The notes: generated from the letters alone by a model not told the origin. A stretch of DNA of 64,000 nucleotides from an uncultured Brachybacterium sp. (GCF_947500705.1 NZ_CANMSY010000011.1:62001-126000); one strand, 5' to 3'; numbered from the stretch's first letter, positions 20,421 to 29,763 are shown. Numbers and translations: made by a program.

Positions 20421-22201
20421 ACGACTCAGCGTTCAGTCCTTCCAGCCCGACGGGCCCGACCCCTCCTGCGGGCCCAACCAGTCCTGCCGGTCCGACCAGT
20501 ACTGCCGGTCCCACCAGCTCTGCGTTCGAGGGGAGCGCGTCGACGAGCGAGAACGCTCCGCTGGAGGCGACCGCGCCGGATCCCTCCACCCCGCGCCACC
20601 GCACCCACCCGATCACGCCGCTGGTGACAGGATGGAAGCTCGTGGTGGGCGTGATCGCGGTGATCGCTGCGCAGAACGTCGCACAGCTGCTCAACGAGTT
20701 CACGCTGCAGCGCTTCCTCATCGGGGCGGGGGTGCTGCTGGCAGCGACCCTCATCGCGATCGCCTTCTCGACCCTGAGCTGGTGGTTCACCACCTACGCG
20801 GTGGACGAGGAAGGTGTCTCCCTGCACACCGGCATGATCAGCCGCTCCCGTGAGTACGCGCCCCGAGCCCGGATCGAATCCGTCTCGGTCGAACGTCCGC
20901 TGCTGGCTCGGCTGCTGGGACTGGCGAAGGTGCGCGTCGAGGTCGCCGGCGGCGGCGAGTCCTATCTCGACATCGAATACATCAAGTCCGCTGCGGCGGA
21001 GCAGCTCCGCCGCGGGATCCTCGGCATCGCCGGCAGCTCCTCGCCGGAGACGACTGGCGAACGCGCCCTGGCGGGCGCCGAACGGTCCGAGGAGACCGGA
21101 ACTGCTGGCAGCGCCGAGGTGCACCCGCAGAACGACGGCGGCACCGCAGCACCCGGGCGGTTCGAGCAGCTGCTCACCGACGGAGTGACCGACGGCGAAC
21201 TGATCGCAGAGGTGCCCACCGAGCGGCTCGTCCGCTCCCTGCTGCGGGACATCGGCTTCCTCATCGGAGTGGTGATGAGCATCGTCGGCGCCGCCGTCGC
21301 GGTGGCGCTGGGGATCTGGCAGGACGGGCTCAACATCGCGATGTTCATCGCCCTGGCGCCTGCCGCGATCGCCGTCCCGAAGTACATCTTCGGCCGCATC
21401 GAATCCGGCTGGGGCTTCGTCTCCCGGATCACCGACCGCGGCCTGCGGATGCGGCGGGGCCTGGCCAACACTCGCACCGACAACATCGTCTCCGGGCGCA
21501 TCCAGCGCATCGAGCTGCGCCGTCCGCTGCTCTGGCGGGGCCCCGGCTGGACCGCCGCCACCGCCACCGTCGCCGGCATCGATGACGACAGCGAGAACGG
21601 TGCCGAGAACGTGCTTCCCGTCGGCACCCGGGACGAGCTCCGTGCGACGCTCGGCCACCTCGCAGTGCCGCTCGGCACCGCGGATGATCTGGCTTTCATC
21701 GAGCACCTGCTCACCGTCCCGGCCCGCGAGATCGACGGGTTCCGCACGCGGGTGCGGATGTATTGGATCGCCCGCCGCACCGAGGTGACCGTGCTGCTGC
21801 CCGGCGCGCTGGTGAAGCGTGGGGGAGTGCTGACCCGGCACCTCGAGATCGTTCCCCGCGAGCGCGTCCAGCAGGTCTCCGTCGACGACGGCCCCCTGAA
21901 CCGGAAGCTCGGAGTCCTCGACCTGCAGGTGGGGATCGCCGGAGAGACGGTCACGGTGAGCAACCTGGCCCGCGCGGAGGTGCTCGGTCTCCACAGCGTG
22001 CTCTCGCGCGATGCAGCCACGCTCCGCCGCTACCGGGACCGGCAGCACTGGCCGCAGCCCGCGCTGAGCCTTGCTGCGCCGGTCGGGTCTCCGCCTGTCG
22101 GGTCCGCGCCGGACGGGTCCGCGCCTTCCGGATCCGCGCCTTCTGGGCCCTCTTCGGCAGGGCAGCAGCCTCGCCCGGCCGAGCTCGAGGAGGAGCTGTG
22201 A
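20417..22201 (+). CDS. PH-domain (bPH2/DUF304) membrane protein, long (YdbT-like)
   Basis: A protein of 594 residues. The first 60 are a Pro/Thr/Ser tail built from repeated AGPTS units; then TM helices (about 75-120), a PH domain (SLHTGMISRSREYAPRARIE, about 135), a variable linker, two TM helices (about 280-320), two further PH domains (SRITDRGLRMRRG and VKRGGVLTRHLEIVPRERVQ), and a C-terminal tail of GSAPxGS repeats. The domain order matches YdbT. Both tails are encoded by near-identical tandem DNA units (18 and 15 bp). GTGA overlaps on both sides. Confidence 0.85.
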   Translation: MNDSAFSPSSPTGPTPPAGPTSPAGPTSTAGPTSSAFEGSASTSENAPLEATAPDPSTPRHRTHPITPLVTGWKLVVGVIAVIAAQNVAQLLNEFTLQRFLIGAGVLLAATLIAIAFSTLSWWFTTYAVDEEGVSLHTGMISRSREYAPRARIESVSVERPLLARLLGLAKVRVEVAGGGESYLDIEYIKSAAAEQLRRGILGIAGSSSPETTGERALAGAERSEETGTAGSAEVHPQNDGGTAAPGRFEQLLTDGVTDGELIAEVPTERLVRSLLRDIGFLIGVVMSIVGAAVAVALGIWQDGLNIAMFIALAPAAIAVPKYIFGRIESGWGFVSRITDRGLRMRRGLANTRTDNIVSGRIQRIELRRPLLWRGPGWTAATATVAGIDDDSENGAENVLPVGTRDELRATLGHLAVPLGTADDLAFIEHLLTVPAREIDGFRTRVRMYWIARRTEVTVLLPGALVKRGGVLTRHLEIVPRERVQQVSVDDGPLNRKLGVLDLQVGIAGETVTVSNLARAEVLGLHSVLSRDAATLRRYRDRQHWPQPALSLAAPVGSPPVGSAPDGSAPSGSAPSGPSSAGQQPRPAELEEEL

Positions 22202-23100
22202 CACCGCCCCGCCTCGGCATCGGCGTGATCGGAGCCGGCCGGGTGGGCGCTGTGCTCGGTGCCGCGCTGCGGGCCGAAGGCCATGCGATCACCGGCGCCT
22301 ACGCCGTCTCCGACGCCTCCCGCGAGAGAGCCGGCCAGCTCCTGCCCGGAGTTCCGCTGCTGGATGTCCCGGCGCTGGTCGAACGCAGCGAGATGCTGCT
22401 GCTGGCTGTTCCGGACGACCAGCTGGGACCGCTCGCCGCAGGTATCGCTGAGACCGGGATGATGCCGGGCGGCCAGCTCGTCATGCACACCTCGGGCCGC
22501 TACGGCACCGACGTGCTCGGCCCACTGGCAGAAGCCGGCAGCGCCACCCTCGCACTCCATCCGGCGATGACGTTCACCGGCACCCAGGCCGATCTCGCAC
22601 GACTGATCGGCTGCCCGATGGGCATCACCGCCACCGCCGAGCTGCTGCCGGTCGCGGCCGCGCTGGCAGTCGAGCTCGGCGGCGAGGCGGTCGTGGTGGC
22701 AGAGGGGGATCGTCCGCTCTACCACGCAGCCCTCGCCCACGCCGGGAACCATCTGGTGGTGCTGGTCGACCAGGCGCGTGACGCGCTGTCCCGACTGGGG
22801 ATCGAGGATCCTGGGGCATACCTGCGACCCCTGCTCGAGGCGGCGCTGGATGAATCCCTCCGTCACGGTGCCAAAGCACTGACCGGACCCGTGTTGCGTG
22901 GGGACGCGGGAACTGTCTCCGCTCACCTCGGGGCGCTGCGTGACCTCGATGCCACCGGAGCCCCAGGCGATCCCATGGACACCTCCGCCACCTATCGCGC
23001 CCTCGCCCTCGCGGCCCTGAGCCGTGCCAGACTCCCTGAGGACACCCGGACGCTGATCCGGGGACTGCTCGAGGACGATCCACAGCTGGAGGACGACTGA
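22198..23100 (+). CDS. Rossmann-like / DUF2520 protein
   Basis: A protein of 300 residues with an N-terminal NAD(P)-type nucleotide fold (IGVIGAGRVGAVLGAAL, 8-24) and a helical DUF2520 domain (from about 125, HPAMTFTGTQAD). It resembles F420/NADP-dependent reductases in layout. It lies next to panC in most actinobacteria (Rv3603c), and a ketopantoate-reductase-like role has been suggested by position only. GTG overlaps the PH-protein stop; the stop overlaps the panC ATG (TGATG). Confidence 0.85.
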   Translation: MTPPRLGIGVIGAGRVGAVLGAALRAEGHAITGAYAVSDASRERAGQLLPGVPLLDVPALVERSEMLLLAVPDDQLGPLAAGIAETGMMPGGQLVMHTSGRYGTDVLGPLAEAGSATLALHPAMTFTGTQADLARLIGCPMGITATAELLPVAAALAVELGGEAVVVAEGDRPLYHAALAHAGNHLVVLVDQARDALSRLGIEDPGAYLRPLLEAALDESLRHGAKALTGPVLRGDAGTVSAHLGALRDLDATGAPGDPMDTSATYRALALAALSRARLPEDTRTLIRGLLEDDPQLEDD

Positions 23101-24035
23101 TGACCCTGGACCCCGGCGCTCACGAGCCGCAGCACGTCGCCACTCCGTCCGACGACGCCTCACGGCTCAGCACCACACGGCTCAGCACCACACGGCTCAG
23201 CACCACACTGCTGAGCACCAAGGCGGAGCTGCGCACGCATCGCGCGGCGATGACGGGGACCGTCGCAGCAGTCTTCACGATGGGCTCCCTGCACGCCGGG
23301 CACCTGGCGCTGGTCGAGCGCGCTCGTGAGCTCGCCGATCATGTCATCCTCACCGACTTCGTCAACCCCCTCCAATTCGGCCCGGGCGAGGACTTCGAGG
23401 CCTATCCGCGCGACCTCGACGCGGACCTCGCCCTGGTCGACGGCTTGGTCGATGTGGTCTTCGCCCCGACGGTCCAGGAGATGTTCCCGGTGCTGCCGCC
23501 GACCGTCTCCGTGACGGCTGGACGAGCGGGCACGATCCTCGAGGGCGCAGCGCGTCCCGGGCACTTCGACGGCGTGGTGACGGTGGTGGCCAAGCTGCTG
23601 CAGCTCACCGCACCCGATCTGAGCGTGTTCGGTCGCAAGGACGCCCAGCAGCTCGCGATCATCCAGGCGCTGGTCGCCGACCTGGACCTGCCGGTGCGGA
23701 TCGAGCCGGTCGAGATCCAGCGCGAGCCGACAGGGCTGGCCCGCTCCAGCCGCAACGCCTACCTCAGCGAGGCCGGTCGGACACAGGCGCTCGCGCTTTC
23801 GCGCACTCTCACGGCGGCGCTCGATGCTGCGCCATCGGTCGCCGGGATCCGGTCAGCTCTCGCGGAGGCCGTGGGTCGCGCCGAGATCGCGTGGGACTAC
23901 GCGCTCGCGCTCGACCCCGGCACCCTCGAACCGATCGCTGAGGAGCACCGCGGCGAGGTGCTGGTGGCCCTCGCCGGGCGCGTCGAGGGCACCCGACTGC
24001 TCGATGCAGCTGTGGCAGAGGCGACAGCCCCCTGA
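23100..24035 (+). CDS. panC: Pantothenate synthetase
   Basis: Joins pantoate and beta-alanine with ATP. The 311 residues carry the HIGH-type [10 protein letters not shown] (about 59-68), [24 protein letters not shown] (KMSKS-like) and [10 protein letters not shown]. Before the conserved part there is an unusual 35-residue leader with RLSTT repeated three times and then LLST, encoded by a 15-bp tandem DNA repeat (about 23160-23219). The leader is probably disordered. The catalytic region is intact. panB and panD are not in the window. Confidence 0.94.
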   Translation: MTLDPGAHEPQHVATPSDDASRLSTTRLSTTRLSTTLLSTKAELRTHRAAMTGTVAAVFTMGSLHAGHLALVERARELADHVILTDFVNPLQFGPGEDFEAYPRDLDADLALVDGLVDVVFAPTVQEMFPVLPPTVSVTAGRAGTILEGAARPGHFDGVVTVVAKLLQLTAPDLSVFGRKDAQQLAIIQALVADLDLPVRIEPVEIQREPTGLARSSRNAYLSEAGRTQALALSRTLTAALDAAPSVAGIRSALAEAVGRAEIAWDYALALDPGTLEPIAEEHRGEVLVALAGRVEGTRLLDAAVAEATAP

Positions 24036-24065
24036 TCCAGCGGGCATTCCCAGCGGCGGTGATGA

Positions 24066-24078
24066 GACAATCGCCGTC
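24066..24078 (+). promoter_or_regulatory. Leaderless -10 of lysS
   Basis: GACAAT (24066-24071) lies 7 nt before ATG, 30 bp after the panC stop. It suggests lysS is transcribed separately from the folate block as well as by read-through. Confidence 0.45.
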
Positions 24079-25587
24079 ATGAGCGAGAATTCCCCTGCCC
24101 TCGAGACGACGGATACCTCCGACCAGGTCGCGGTCCGTAAGTCCAAGCGGGAGCGCCTGCTGGCGCGCGGGGAGGAGCCCTATCCCGTCTCGGTGCCGGT
24201 GACCACCACCATCGCTGAGGTGCGCGCGCAGTACGGCCACCTCGAGGCCGGTGAGGAGACCCAGGACGTGGCCGGCGTCGCCGGGCGCGTCGTCTTCCAG
24301 CGCAACACCGGCAAGCTGGCCTTCATCACCCTCCAGGACGGTGCCGGAGCGCGACTGCAGATCATGGCCTCGCAGGCCGTCATCGGCGAGCAGCGGCTCG
24401 CGGACCTCAAGGCCGATGTCGACCTCGGCGACCACGTGTTCTTCGCGGGCCGGGTGGGAGCTTCCCGCCGCGGCGAGCTGAGCATCTTCGCCGAGTCGTG
24501 GCAGATGGCGGCCAAGGCCGTGCGCCCGCTCCCGGTGCTCCACTCCGGACTGTCCGAGGAATCCCGGGTGCGTCACCGGTATGTCGATCTGATCGTGCGC
24601 CAGGAGGCGCGTGACACGGTGCGTCAGCGCGCCGAGGTCATGCACTCCCTGCGCACCTCCTTCCGCGATCGCGACTACGTCGAGATCGAGACCCCGATGC
24701 TGCAGGTGATCCCTTCGGGCGCGGCGGCACGGCCATTCGTCACCCATATGAACGCCTTCGATCTCGATCTGTATCTGCGGATCGCCCCCGAGCTCTACCT
24801 CAAGCGCGCCGCCGTGGGCGGTCTCGAACGGGTTTTCGAGATCAACCGTAATTTCCGCAACGAGGGTGCAGATTCCACGCATTCTCCGGAGTTCGCGATG
24901 CTCGAGGCCTATCAGGCCTATGGAGATTACGACACCATCGGCGACCTCACCAGGACGCTCGTCCAGGAAGCCGCGGAGCGTGCGACCGGTTCACAGACCG
25001 TGACCCTCATCGACGGGTCGGAATACGACTTCTCCGGGGAATGGGCGCAGATCACGGTCTACGGTTCTCTCTCGGAATCCCTCGGGGAGGAGATCACCCC
25101 GGAGACCAGCACGCGGCGCCTGCGAGAGATCGCCCGTACCCTGGACCTGGATCTGGATCATCCGAAGTACGGCCACGGAAAGCTGGTCGAGGAGCTCTTC
25201 GAGCATCAGGTGGGCGACCACCTCTACGCGCCGACCTTCGTGCGCGATTTCCCGGTCGAGACCAGCCCGCTGGTGCGTGCGCACCGCTCGCAGCCGGGCG
25301 TGGTCGAGAAGTGGGATCTCTACGTGCGCGGGTTCGAGCTGGGCACCGGCTATTCGGAGCTGGTGGATCCCGTCATCCAGCGCGAGCGCTTCGCTCAGCA
25401 GGCCGAACTGGCAGCCCAGGGCGACGACGAGGCGATGCGCCTGGACGAGGACTTCCTCGAAGCCATGGAATACGCGCTGCCACCGACCGGTGGGATGGGC
25501 ATGGGCATGGATCGATTGCTGATGGCCCTGACCGGCCTCGGGATCCGAGAGACCATCCTGTTCCCCCTCGTGAAGCCGGAGGCCTGA
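24079..25587 (+). CDS. lysS: Lysyl-tRNA synthetase (class II)
   Basis: Charges tRNA-Lys. The 502 residues have an N-terminal OB-fold anticodon domain (about 60-155, [19 protein letters not shown]) and a class II core: motif 1 around [20 protein letters not shown], motif 2 [11 protein letters not shown] (about 254-264) and motif 3 [13 protein letters not shown] (about 473). Codon use between about 24,830 and 25,100 is less GC-biased than in neighbours (TTT, ATT, CAT codons). The start is set by the promoter hexamer and the beginning of similarity. A small membrane-protein gene follows after one base. Confidence 0.96.
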   Translation: MSENSPALETTDTSDQVAVRKSKRERLLARGEEPYPVSVPVTTTIAEVRAQYGHLEAGEETQDVAGVAGRVVFQRNTGKLAFITLQDGAGARLQIMASQAVIGEQRLADLKADVDLGDHVFFAGRVGASRRGELSIFAESWQMAAKAVRPLPVLHSGLSEESRVRHRYVDLIVRQEARDTVRQRAEVMHSLRTSFRDRDYVEIETPMLQVIPSGAAARPFVTHMNAFDLDLYLRIAPELYLKRAAVGGLERVFEINRNFRNEGADSTHSPEFAMLEAYQAYGDYDTIGDLTRTLVQEAAERATGSQTVTLIDGSEYDFSGEWAQITVYGSLSESLGEEITPETSTRRLREIARTLDLDLDHPKYGHGKLVEELFEHQVGDHLYAPTFVRDFPVETSPLVRAHRSQPGVVEKWDLYVRGFELGTGYSELVDPVIQRERFAQQAELAAQGDDEAMRLDEDFLEAMEYALPPTGGMGMGMDRLLMALTGLGIRETILFPLVKPEA

Positions 25588-25588
25588 G

Positions 25589-25771
25589 ATGGGCTCGGGA
25601 TTCTGGTTCGAGGCCGGGGCGCTGCTCCCGTCGATAGGCGTGGGTTTACTGTTCTGGTTCACGATTCGGGCGATTATGCGGGCAGATCGCAGTGAGCGTG
25701 AGATCGAACGTCAGGTGGAACGAGAATACCGCGAACGTCGCGATCGGGATGAACAGAATCACTCCGCCTGA
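25589..25771 (+). CDS. Small single-TM protein downstream of lysS
   Basis: A protein of 60 residues: a hydrophobic helix at about 8-30 (ALLPSIGVGLLFWFTIRAIM) followed by a strongly charged tail (REIERQVEREYRERRDRDEQ). It starts one base after the lysS stop, so it is almost certainly cotranslated with it. Function unknown. Confidence 0.72.
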   Translation: MGSGFWFEAGALLPSIGVGLLFWFTIRAIMRADRSEREIERQVEREYRERRDRDEQNHSA

Positions 25772-25887
25772 TTGAAAGTCGGAATGACATTGATATCTGG
25801 CTCCTCGCGTCGGATACTTGGTGCTCACGACGAGCTCACCAGAGTTTGCTCGGAAGCATGAAGTCACCTCAACGAGGGAGAACCCCT

Positions 25888-26220
25888 ATGGCACGGAAGA
25901 CCTACGTGGAGCTCATCGACGATCTCACCGGCGACAAGGCCGCCGAGACGGTGAGCTTCGCCCTGGATGGCGTCGCTTACGAGATCGACCTCTCCGAGGA
26001 CAACGCGAAGAAGTTCCGCGACGAAGTCGGCGGCTGGACGGAGAAGGCACGCCGCGTCGGCGGCCGTCGCGCGCGCGGCACCTCCTCCTCCGTGCGCAGC
26101 AGTGCGAACGACTCCGCGCGGATCCGCGAGTGGGCCCGTGAGGCCGGCTATGAGGTCCCCGACCGCGGCCGCATCTCCGGCACCATCCGCACGGCGTACG
26201 AAGAGGCGCACGGGGAGTGA
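25888..26220 (+). CDS. lsr2: Lsr2 nucleoid-associated protein
   Basis: A histone-like protein that bridges DNA and silences AT-rich, often acquired, genes. The 110 residues are the family length: N-terminal dimerisation domain (MARKTYVELIDDLTGDKAAE, VSFALDGVAYEIDLS), a basic linker (RRVGGRRARG) and a C-terminal domain ending in the AT-hook-like RGR within VPDRGRISGTIRTAYEEAH. ATG at 25888 is preceded by GAGGGAG. The 116-bp upstream gap is visibly AT-richer than its surroundings. A 23-bp perfect hairpin ends the unit. Confidence 0.95.
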   Translation: MARKTYVELIDDLTGDKAAETVSFALDGVAYEIDLSEDNAKKFRDEVGGWTEKARRVGGRRARGTSSSVRSSANDSARIREWAREAGYEVPDRGRISGTIRTAYEEAHGE

Positions 26221-26263
26221 TCCCTGCTTCTCCGCGGTCGCGATGAGCGACCTCGGAACCCCT

Positions 26264-26313
26264 CAGCAGCATGCGGGCCCGTCACCTGTCGGTGACGGGC
26301 CCGCATGCTGCTG
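26264..26313. terminator. Strong bidirectional terminator between lsr2 and the epimerase gene
   Basis: A perfect 23-bp stem with a 4-nt loop (TGTC, 26287-26290), GC-rich throughout, 44 bp after the lsr2 stop and 40 bp before the stop of the minus-strand gene. Confidence 0.9.
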
Positions 26314-26352
26314 CTCAGGTGGAGGGTGCCTGCTGCAGGACCTCGAAGGAGC

Positions 26353-27318
26353 TCACCAGCCCCGCAGGGTCCAGGCCGCCGCGTGCTCGGCGCCGGGGTT
26401 GAGGCGCACCACGTCCGTGCCGCTGCGGAAGGCATCCGGGGGACAGGTCATCGGTTCGACCGCGAGCCCGCGCCGATCATTCTCGGGCTCCGGCCGGTCG
26501 CCGGTGTGCACCTGCAGCCAGGGGAGCTCAGGGCCCGCCGACAGCTCGACCCCGGTACCGCCCGGGGCGGTGACGGTGACAGTGAGCCGCCCCTGCGGAT
26601 CCCGGCCGAGATCGGTGAAGGCATGGTCGATGAACAGCGGGCCGATCACCGTCGCACTGCGGAAGTCGAACTCCGACCCGGGAGTGATCGCCGCGGTGCC
26701 GGTGGGCAGCAGCCGATCCTCGGTGACGGTGAGCACGGTGCCGGCGTCGAACTGCAGGGACCACTCGTCGAGCGGTTCCGGACCGGCGACCAGGTAGGGG
26801 TGCGGGCAGACCCCGTACGGTGCGTCCTGTGCGCCGAGGTTGCGGGCGGTCACCGTGGTGGTCAGGCCTTCCTGAGGGTCCAGCGCATAGTGCACCGTCA
26901 GCAGCAGGTGGAAGGGATAACCGGAAGAGGGGAAGAGCTCGGTGCGCATCACCAGCTCGTCCTCGGAGACCGTCACCGGGATGAACGCCTGGAAGGACAC
27001 CAGCCCATGGAGGGCGTTTCCCCGCTCGGGCTCGGTCAGAGCCGTCTGGATCTCCTGTCCGTCCCAGGTATAGAGGCCGTCACCGATCCGGTTGGGCCAG
27101 GGGGCCACGATCGCGCCGCGATAGAACTGCATCGGCCCGGTCTCAGGATTGCGGACCAGCAGATCGCGGCCACCGGTGGAGAGCGACTCGAGGGTCGCCC
27201 CGACCGCGGAGACCTCGGCGCGGTACGCCCCGGCCGCGATGGTGAACAGCTCGCCACGGTCTCGACGGTCTCCGCCGACGTTCAGCTCGAGGCCCTCGGT
27301 GGGGGTGGAATCGTTCAT
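26353..27318 (-). CDS. Aldose 1-epimerase family protein
   Basis: A mutarotase-fold enzyme, 321 residues. The family features are APWPNRIGDGLYTWDG, a first His in GNALHGLVSF (about 100), a second in VCPHPYLVAGPEPLD (about 170) and the candidate catalytic Glu in LAVEPMTCPPDAF (about 290). Family enzymes interconvert alpha and beta anomers of hexoses; the substrate here is not known. The ATG overlaps the lutC stop (ATGA), so it is the last gene of the lactate-utilisation unit, which is an uncommon partnership. Confidence 0.85.
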   Translation of the reverse strand: MNDSTPTEGLELNVGGDRRDRGELFTIAAGAYRAEVSAVGATLESLSTGGRDLLVRNPETGPMQFYRGAIVAPWPNRIGDGLYTWDGQEIQTALTEPERGNALHGLVSFQAFIPVTVSEDELVMRTELFPSSGYPFHLLLTVHYALDPQEGLTTTVTARNLGAQDAPYGVCPHPYLVAGPEPLDEWSLQFDAGTVLTVTEDRLLPTGTAAITPGSEFDFRSATVIGPLFIDHAFTDLGRDPQGRLTVTVTAPGGTGVELSAGPELPWLQVHTGDRPEPENDRRGLAVEPMTCPPDAFRSGTDVVRLNPGAEHAAAWTLRGW

Positions 27319-28136
27319 CGGGTCTTCTCCTGGTCCGTCACGGGCTGACCCGTGGGCTGGCTCTCGGGCTGGGTGCCGAGAGGGGTCTCGGGTGCGCTCT
27401 CGGTCGTGCTCTCGGTCGTGCTCTCCGGTGCCGAGTCCGGGGCGGGCTCGATGAGCACCACGTCGAGTCGTCGCGGACCGTGCACGCCCTCGACCCGTTC
27501 CAGCTCGATGTCGCTGGTGGCGCTCGGTCCCGAGATCATGGTCCAGGCCGCCCGGGCATCCTCGCCCATGCGTTGGATCGCCTTCGGGACGCCGAGCACC
27601 ACCTGGGCGGCGTCCACCACGATCACGTGATGATCCGGCACCAGCGAGATCGCACGGCGGCCGCCCCGCTCATCACCGCGCAGCACGATCATGCCGGTGA
27701 GCGCGATCGCCGTGTGGCAGCCGGTCAGCACGGCGTCGACCGCGTCCAACTGGTGCGGATCGGCGCTGCCGTCGTCGACGATCAGCTCCGCGTGCACCGC
27801 CGAGGACCAGGCCACGGGCAGACCGGAAGGCACGACCACGGAGCGGGCGGTGCCGAGTGCTGCGGCGACAGCCGCAGGGACCTCGGCCGGGGTGGTCCGG
27901 TGGACGACTGCGGTGTAGTCCTCCAGCCGCTGGACCAGCATCGCGCGCACCTTCTCGGGCGCGGTGCGCAGCTCCTGCTTGTCGTCGGCCCGCTGATAGC
28001 TGCGCGGTACATCCTGGGCCTCGGTGACCTCATCGCGGCGCGGCGCGTCCAGTGCGGTGCGCAGCCGGGTGAGGATCTCGTCCTTCGCACTCATCCCCGC
28101 GGTGCGCTGGGGACGGGCGTCGGTCCACTCGGTCAT
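27315..28136 (-). CDS. lutC: Lactate utilisation protein LutC (LUD domain)
   Basis: Third part of the LutABC L-lactate oxidation complex. Of 273 residues the LUD domain (DUF162) covers about 70-235 (ALTGMIVLRGDERGGRRAIS, DHHVIVVDAAQVV). The last 35 residues are a disordered tail with TTEST repeats and Gln/Pro. ATG at 28136 overlaps the lutB stop; an internal ATG 15 codons on is an alternative start. Confidence 0.9.
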   Translation of the reverse strand: MTEWTDARPQRTAGMSAKDEILTRLRTALDAPRRDEVTEAQDVPRSYQRADDKQELRTAPEKVRAMLVQRLEDYTAVVHRTTPAEVPAAVAAALGTARSVVVPSGLPVAWSSAVHAELIVDDGSADPHQLDAVDAVLTGCHTAIALTGMIVLRGDERGGRRAISLVPDHHVIVVDAAQVVLGVPKAIQRMGEDARAAWTMISGPSATSDIELERVEGVHGPRRLDVVLIEPAPDSAPESTTESTTESAPETPLGTQPESQPTGQPVTDQEKTR

Positions 28137-29698
28137 GCCTGCTCCTCGCCGTCCGGCGCAGCATCGGGCTCGGTGGTGCCGTCGGCCGATGAGCGCTCCT
28201 TCTCGTGCTGGTCCCACCAGGAGCGGAAGGAGGCGCCGGGCTTGGGCAGGTCACGGTGATCGGTCCAGCCGGGGATCAGCGGGAGCACCCCGGGGAGCTT
28301 CCCGATGTTCTTCCCGCCCAGCACCGAGGTCAGGGGGCCCGCGGAGCGCACCGCGAGATCGTAGGCACGCGGGGAGGACATGAGCTTGCCCGCTCCCTTC
28401 AGCGCCATATCCCAGGTGCCGTGGAAGTCTCCGCGGGTCTCCCGGCGGCGGTCGACGTCCTTCGTCCGCAGGTGCACGAGGATCTCCGGGATGTTGATCT
28501 TCACCGGGCACACGTCGTAGCAGGCGCCGCACAGGCTCGAGGCGTACGGGAGCGTCGAGTTGGGATCGTCGCTCCCGCTCATCCCCGTCATCTGAGGGGA
28601 GAGGATCGCGCCGATCGGCCCCGGATAGGTCGAGCCGTAGGCATGGCCGCCGGTCCGGACGTAGACAGGGCACACGTTCAGGCAGGCCGAGCAGCGGATG
28701 CAGTGCAGGGCACTGCGCCCCTCGGGATCCTCGAGCACCGCGGAGCGGCCGTTGTCCAGCAGCACCAGGTGGAACTCCTCGGGCCCATCCCCCTCATGGA
28801 CCCCGGTGAACATCGTGGTGTAGGGATTCATCCGCTCCCCCGTGGAGGAGCGGGGCAGCAGCTGGAGGAAGACCTCGAGGTCCTCGAAGGTCGGCACGAT
28901 CTTCTCGATCCCCACCACGGAGATCAGCGTCTTCGGAAGGGTGAGGCACATGCGGCCGTTGCCTTCGGACTCGACCACCACCATCGTCCCGGTCTCCGCG
29001 ACGGCGAAGTTCGCCCCGGAGATCGCCACCGAGCCGGGCATGTCCAGGAACTTCTCCCGCAGGAAGCGACGTGCCGCTTCGGCGAGCTCTGACGGCTCAT
29101 CGGTGATCGACTCGTCGAGATCCGGCATCGAGGCCAGGAAGATCTCCCGGATCTCCTCGCGGTTGCGGTGGATCGCCGGCACCAGGATGTGGCTGGGCGT
29201 GTCATCGGCCAGCTGGACGATCAGCTCGGCGAGATCGGATTCGATCACCCGGATGCCGGCGTGGGCGAGCACCTCGTTCAGCCCGATCTCCTGGGTCGCC
29301 ATCGACTTGACCTTCAGCACCTCGCGCGCGCCGCGCTCGAGAGCCAGGGCAGTGACGATCTCGCCGGCCTCCTCGGCATCACGGGCCCAGTGGACCACGC
29401 CGCCCGCAGCCGTCACGGAGGACTCGAGCTGCTCGAGAAGCTCGGGGAGATGGTCTGTGACCTGCCATTTCAGGGCGCTGCCAGCATTGCGGAGCTTCTG
29501 CCAGTCCCGCACCTCACGCACGGCTGAGGCACGCTTGGTCTGGATCGTGGAGGTGGCCCGGCGCAGGTTCTCGCGGAGTGTGGGATCGGCGAGTGCGTCC
29601 CGTGCCGCTTCCGGGAAGCCGCGCTCGCCCCGCAGGGTCGAGCTGGGGGAGGCGTGCTGGGGGCGGACCTGGGGGATGCCGAGGTGGACTGTGCTCAC
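28133..29698 (-). CDS. lutB: Iron-sulfur protein LutB
   Basis: Electron-transfer subunit of LutABC. The 521 residues combine an N-terminal LUD domain (GANFAVAETGTMVVVESEGN, about 225-245) with two 4Fe-4S motifs, CIRCSACLNVCP (about 336) and CGACYDVCPVKI (about 390), and a C-terminal DUF3390 region. The start is GTG at 29698, which overlaps the stop of a 22-codon mini-ORF. All cluster cysteines are present. Confidence 0.95.
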   Translation of the reverse strand: MSTVHLGIPQVRPQHASPSSTLRGERGFPEAARDALADPTLRENLRRATSTIQTKRASAVREVRDWQKLRNAGSALKWQVTDHLPELLEQLESSVTAAGGVVHWARDAEEAGEIVTALALERGAREVLKVKSMATQEIGLNEVLAHAGIRVIESDLAELIVQLADDTPSHILVPAIHRNREEIREIFLASMPDLDESITDEPSELAEAARRFLREKFLDMPGSVAISGANFAVAETGTMVVVESEGNGRMCLTLPKTLISVVGIEKIVPTFEDLEVFLQLLPRSSTGERMNPYTTMFTGVHEGDGPEEFHLVLLDNGRSAVLEDPEGRSALHCIRCSACLNVCPVYVRTGGHAYGSTYPGPIGAILSPQMTGMSGSDDPNSTLPYASSLCGACYDVCPVKINIPEILVHLRTKDVDRRRETRGDFHGTWDMALKGAGKLMSSPRAYDLAVRSAGPLTSVLGGKNIGKLPGVLPLIPGWTDHRDLPKPGASFRSWWDQHEKERSSADGTTEPDAAPDGEEQA

Positions 29699-29763
29699 TC
29701 CGCCATCCCCTTCCGCTCGTTCCTCGCAGAGCGCCGACCGGCGATGGTGCTCATGGCGCTCAT
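29695..29763 (-). CDS. 22-codon mini-ORF linking lutA and lutB
   Basis: Its ATG overlaps the lutA stop (ATGA at 29763-29760) and its TGA overlaps the lutB GTG (GTGA at 29698-29695). The peptide MSAMSTIAGRRSARNERKGM plus two residues is basic and has no recognised family. The double overlap argues that ribosomes read through it to reach lutB; the product itself may be irrelevant. It contains the purine-rich stretch that would serve lutB. Confidence 0.5.
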   Translation of the reverse strand: MSAMSTIAGRRSARNERKGMAE

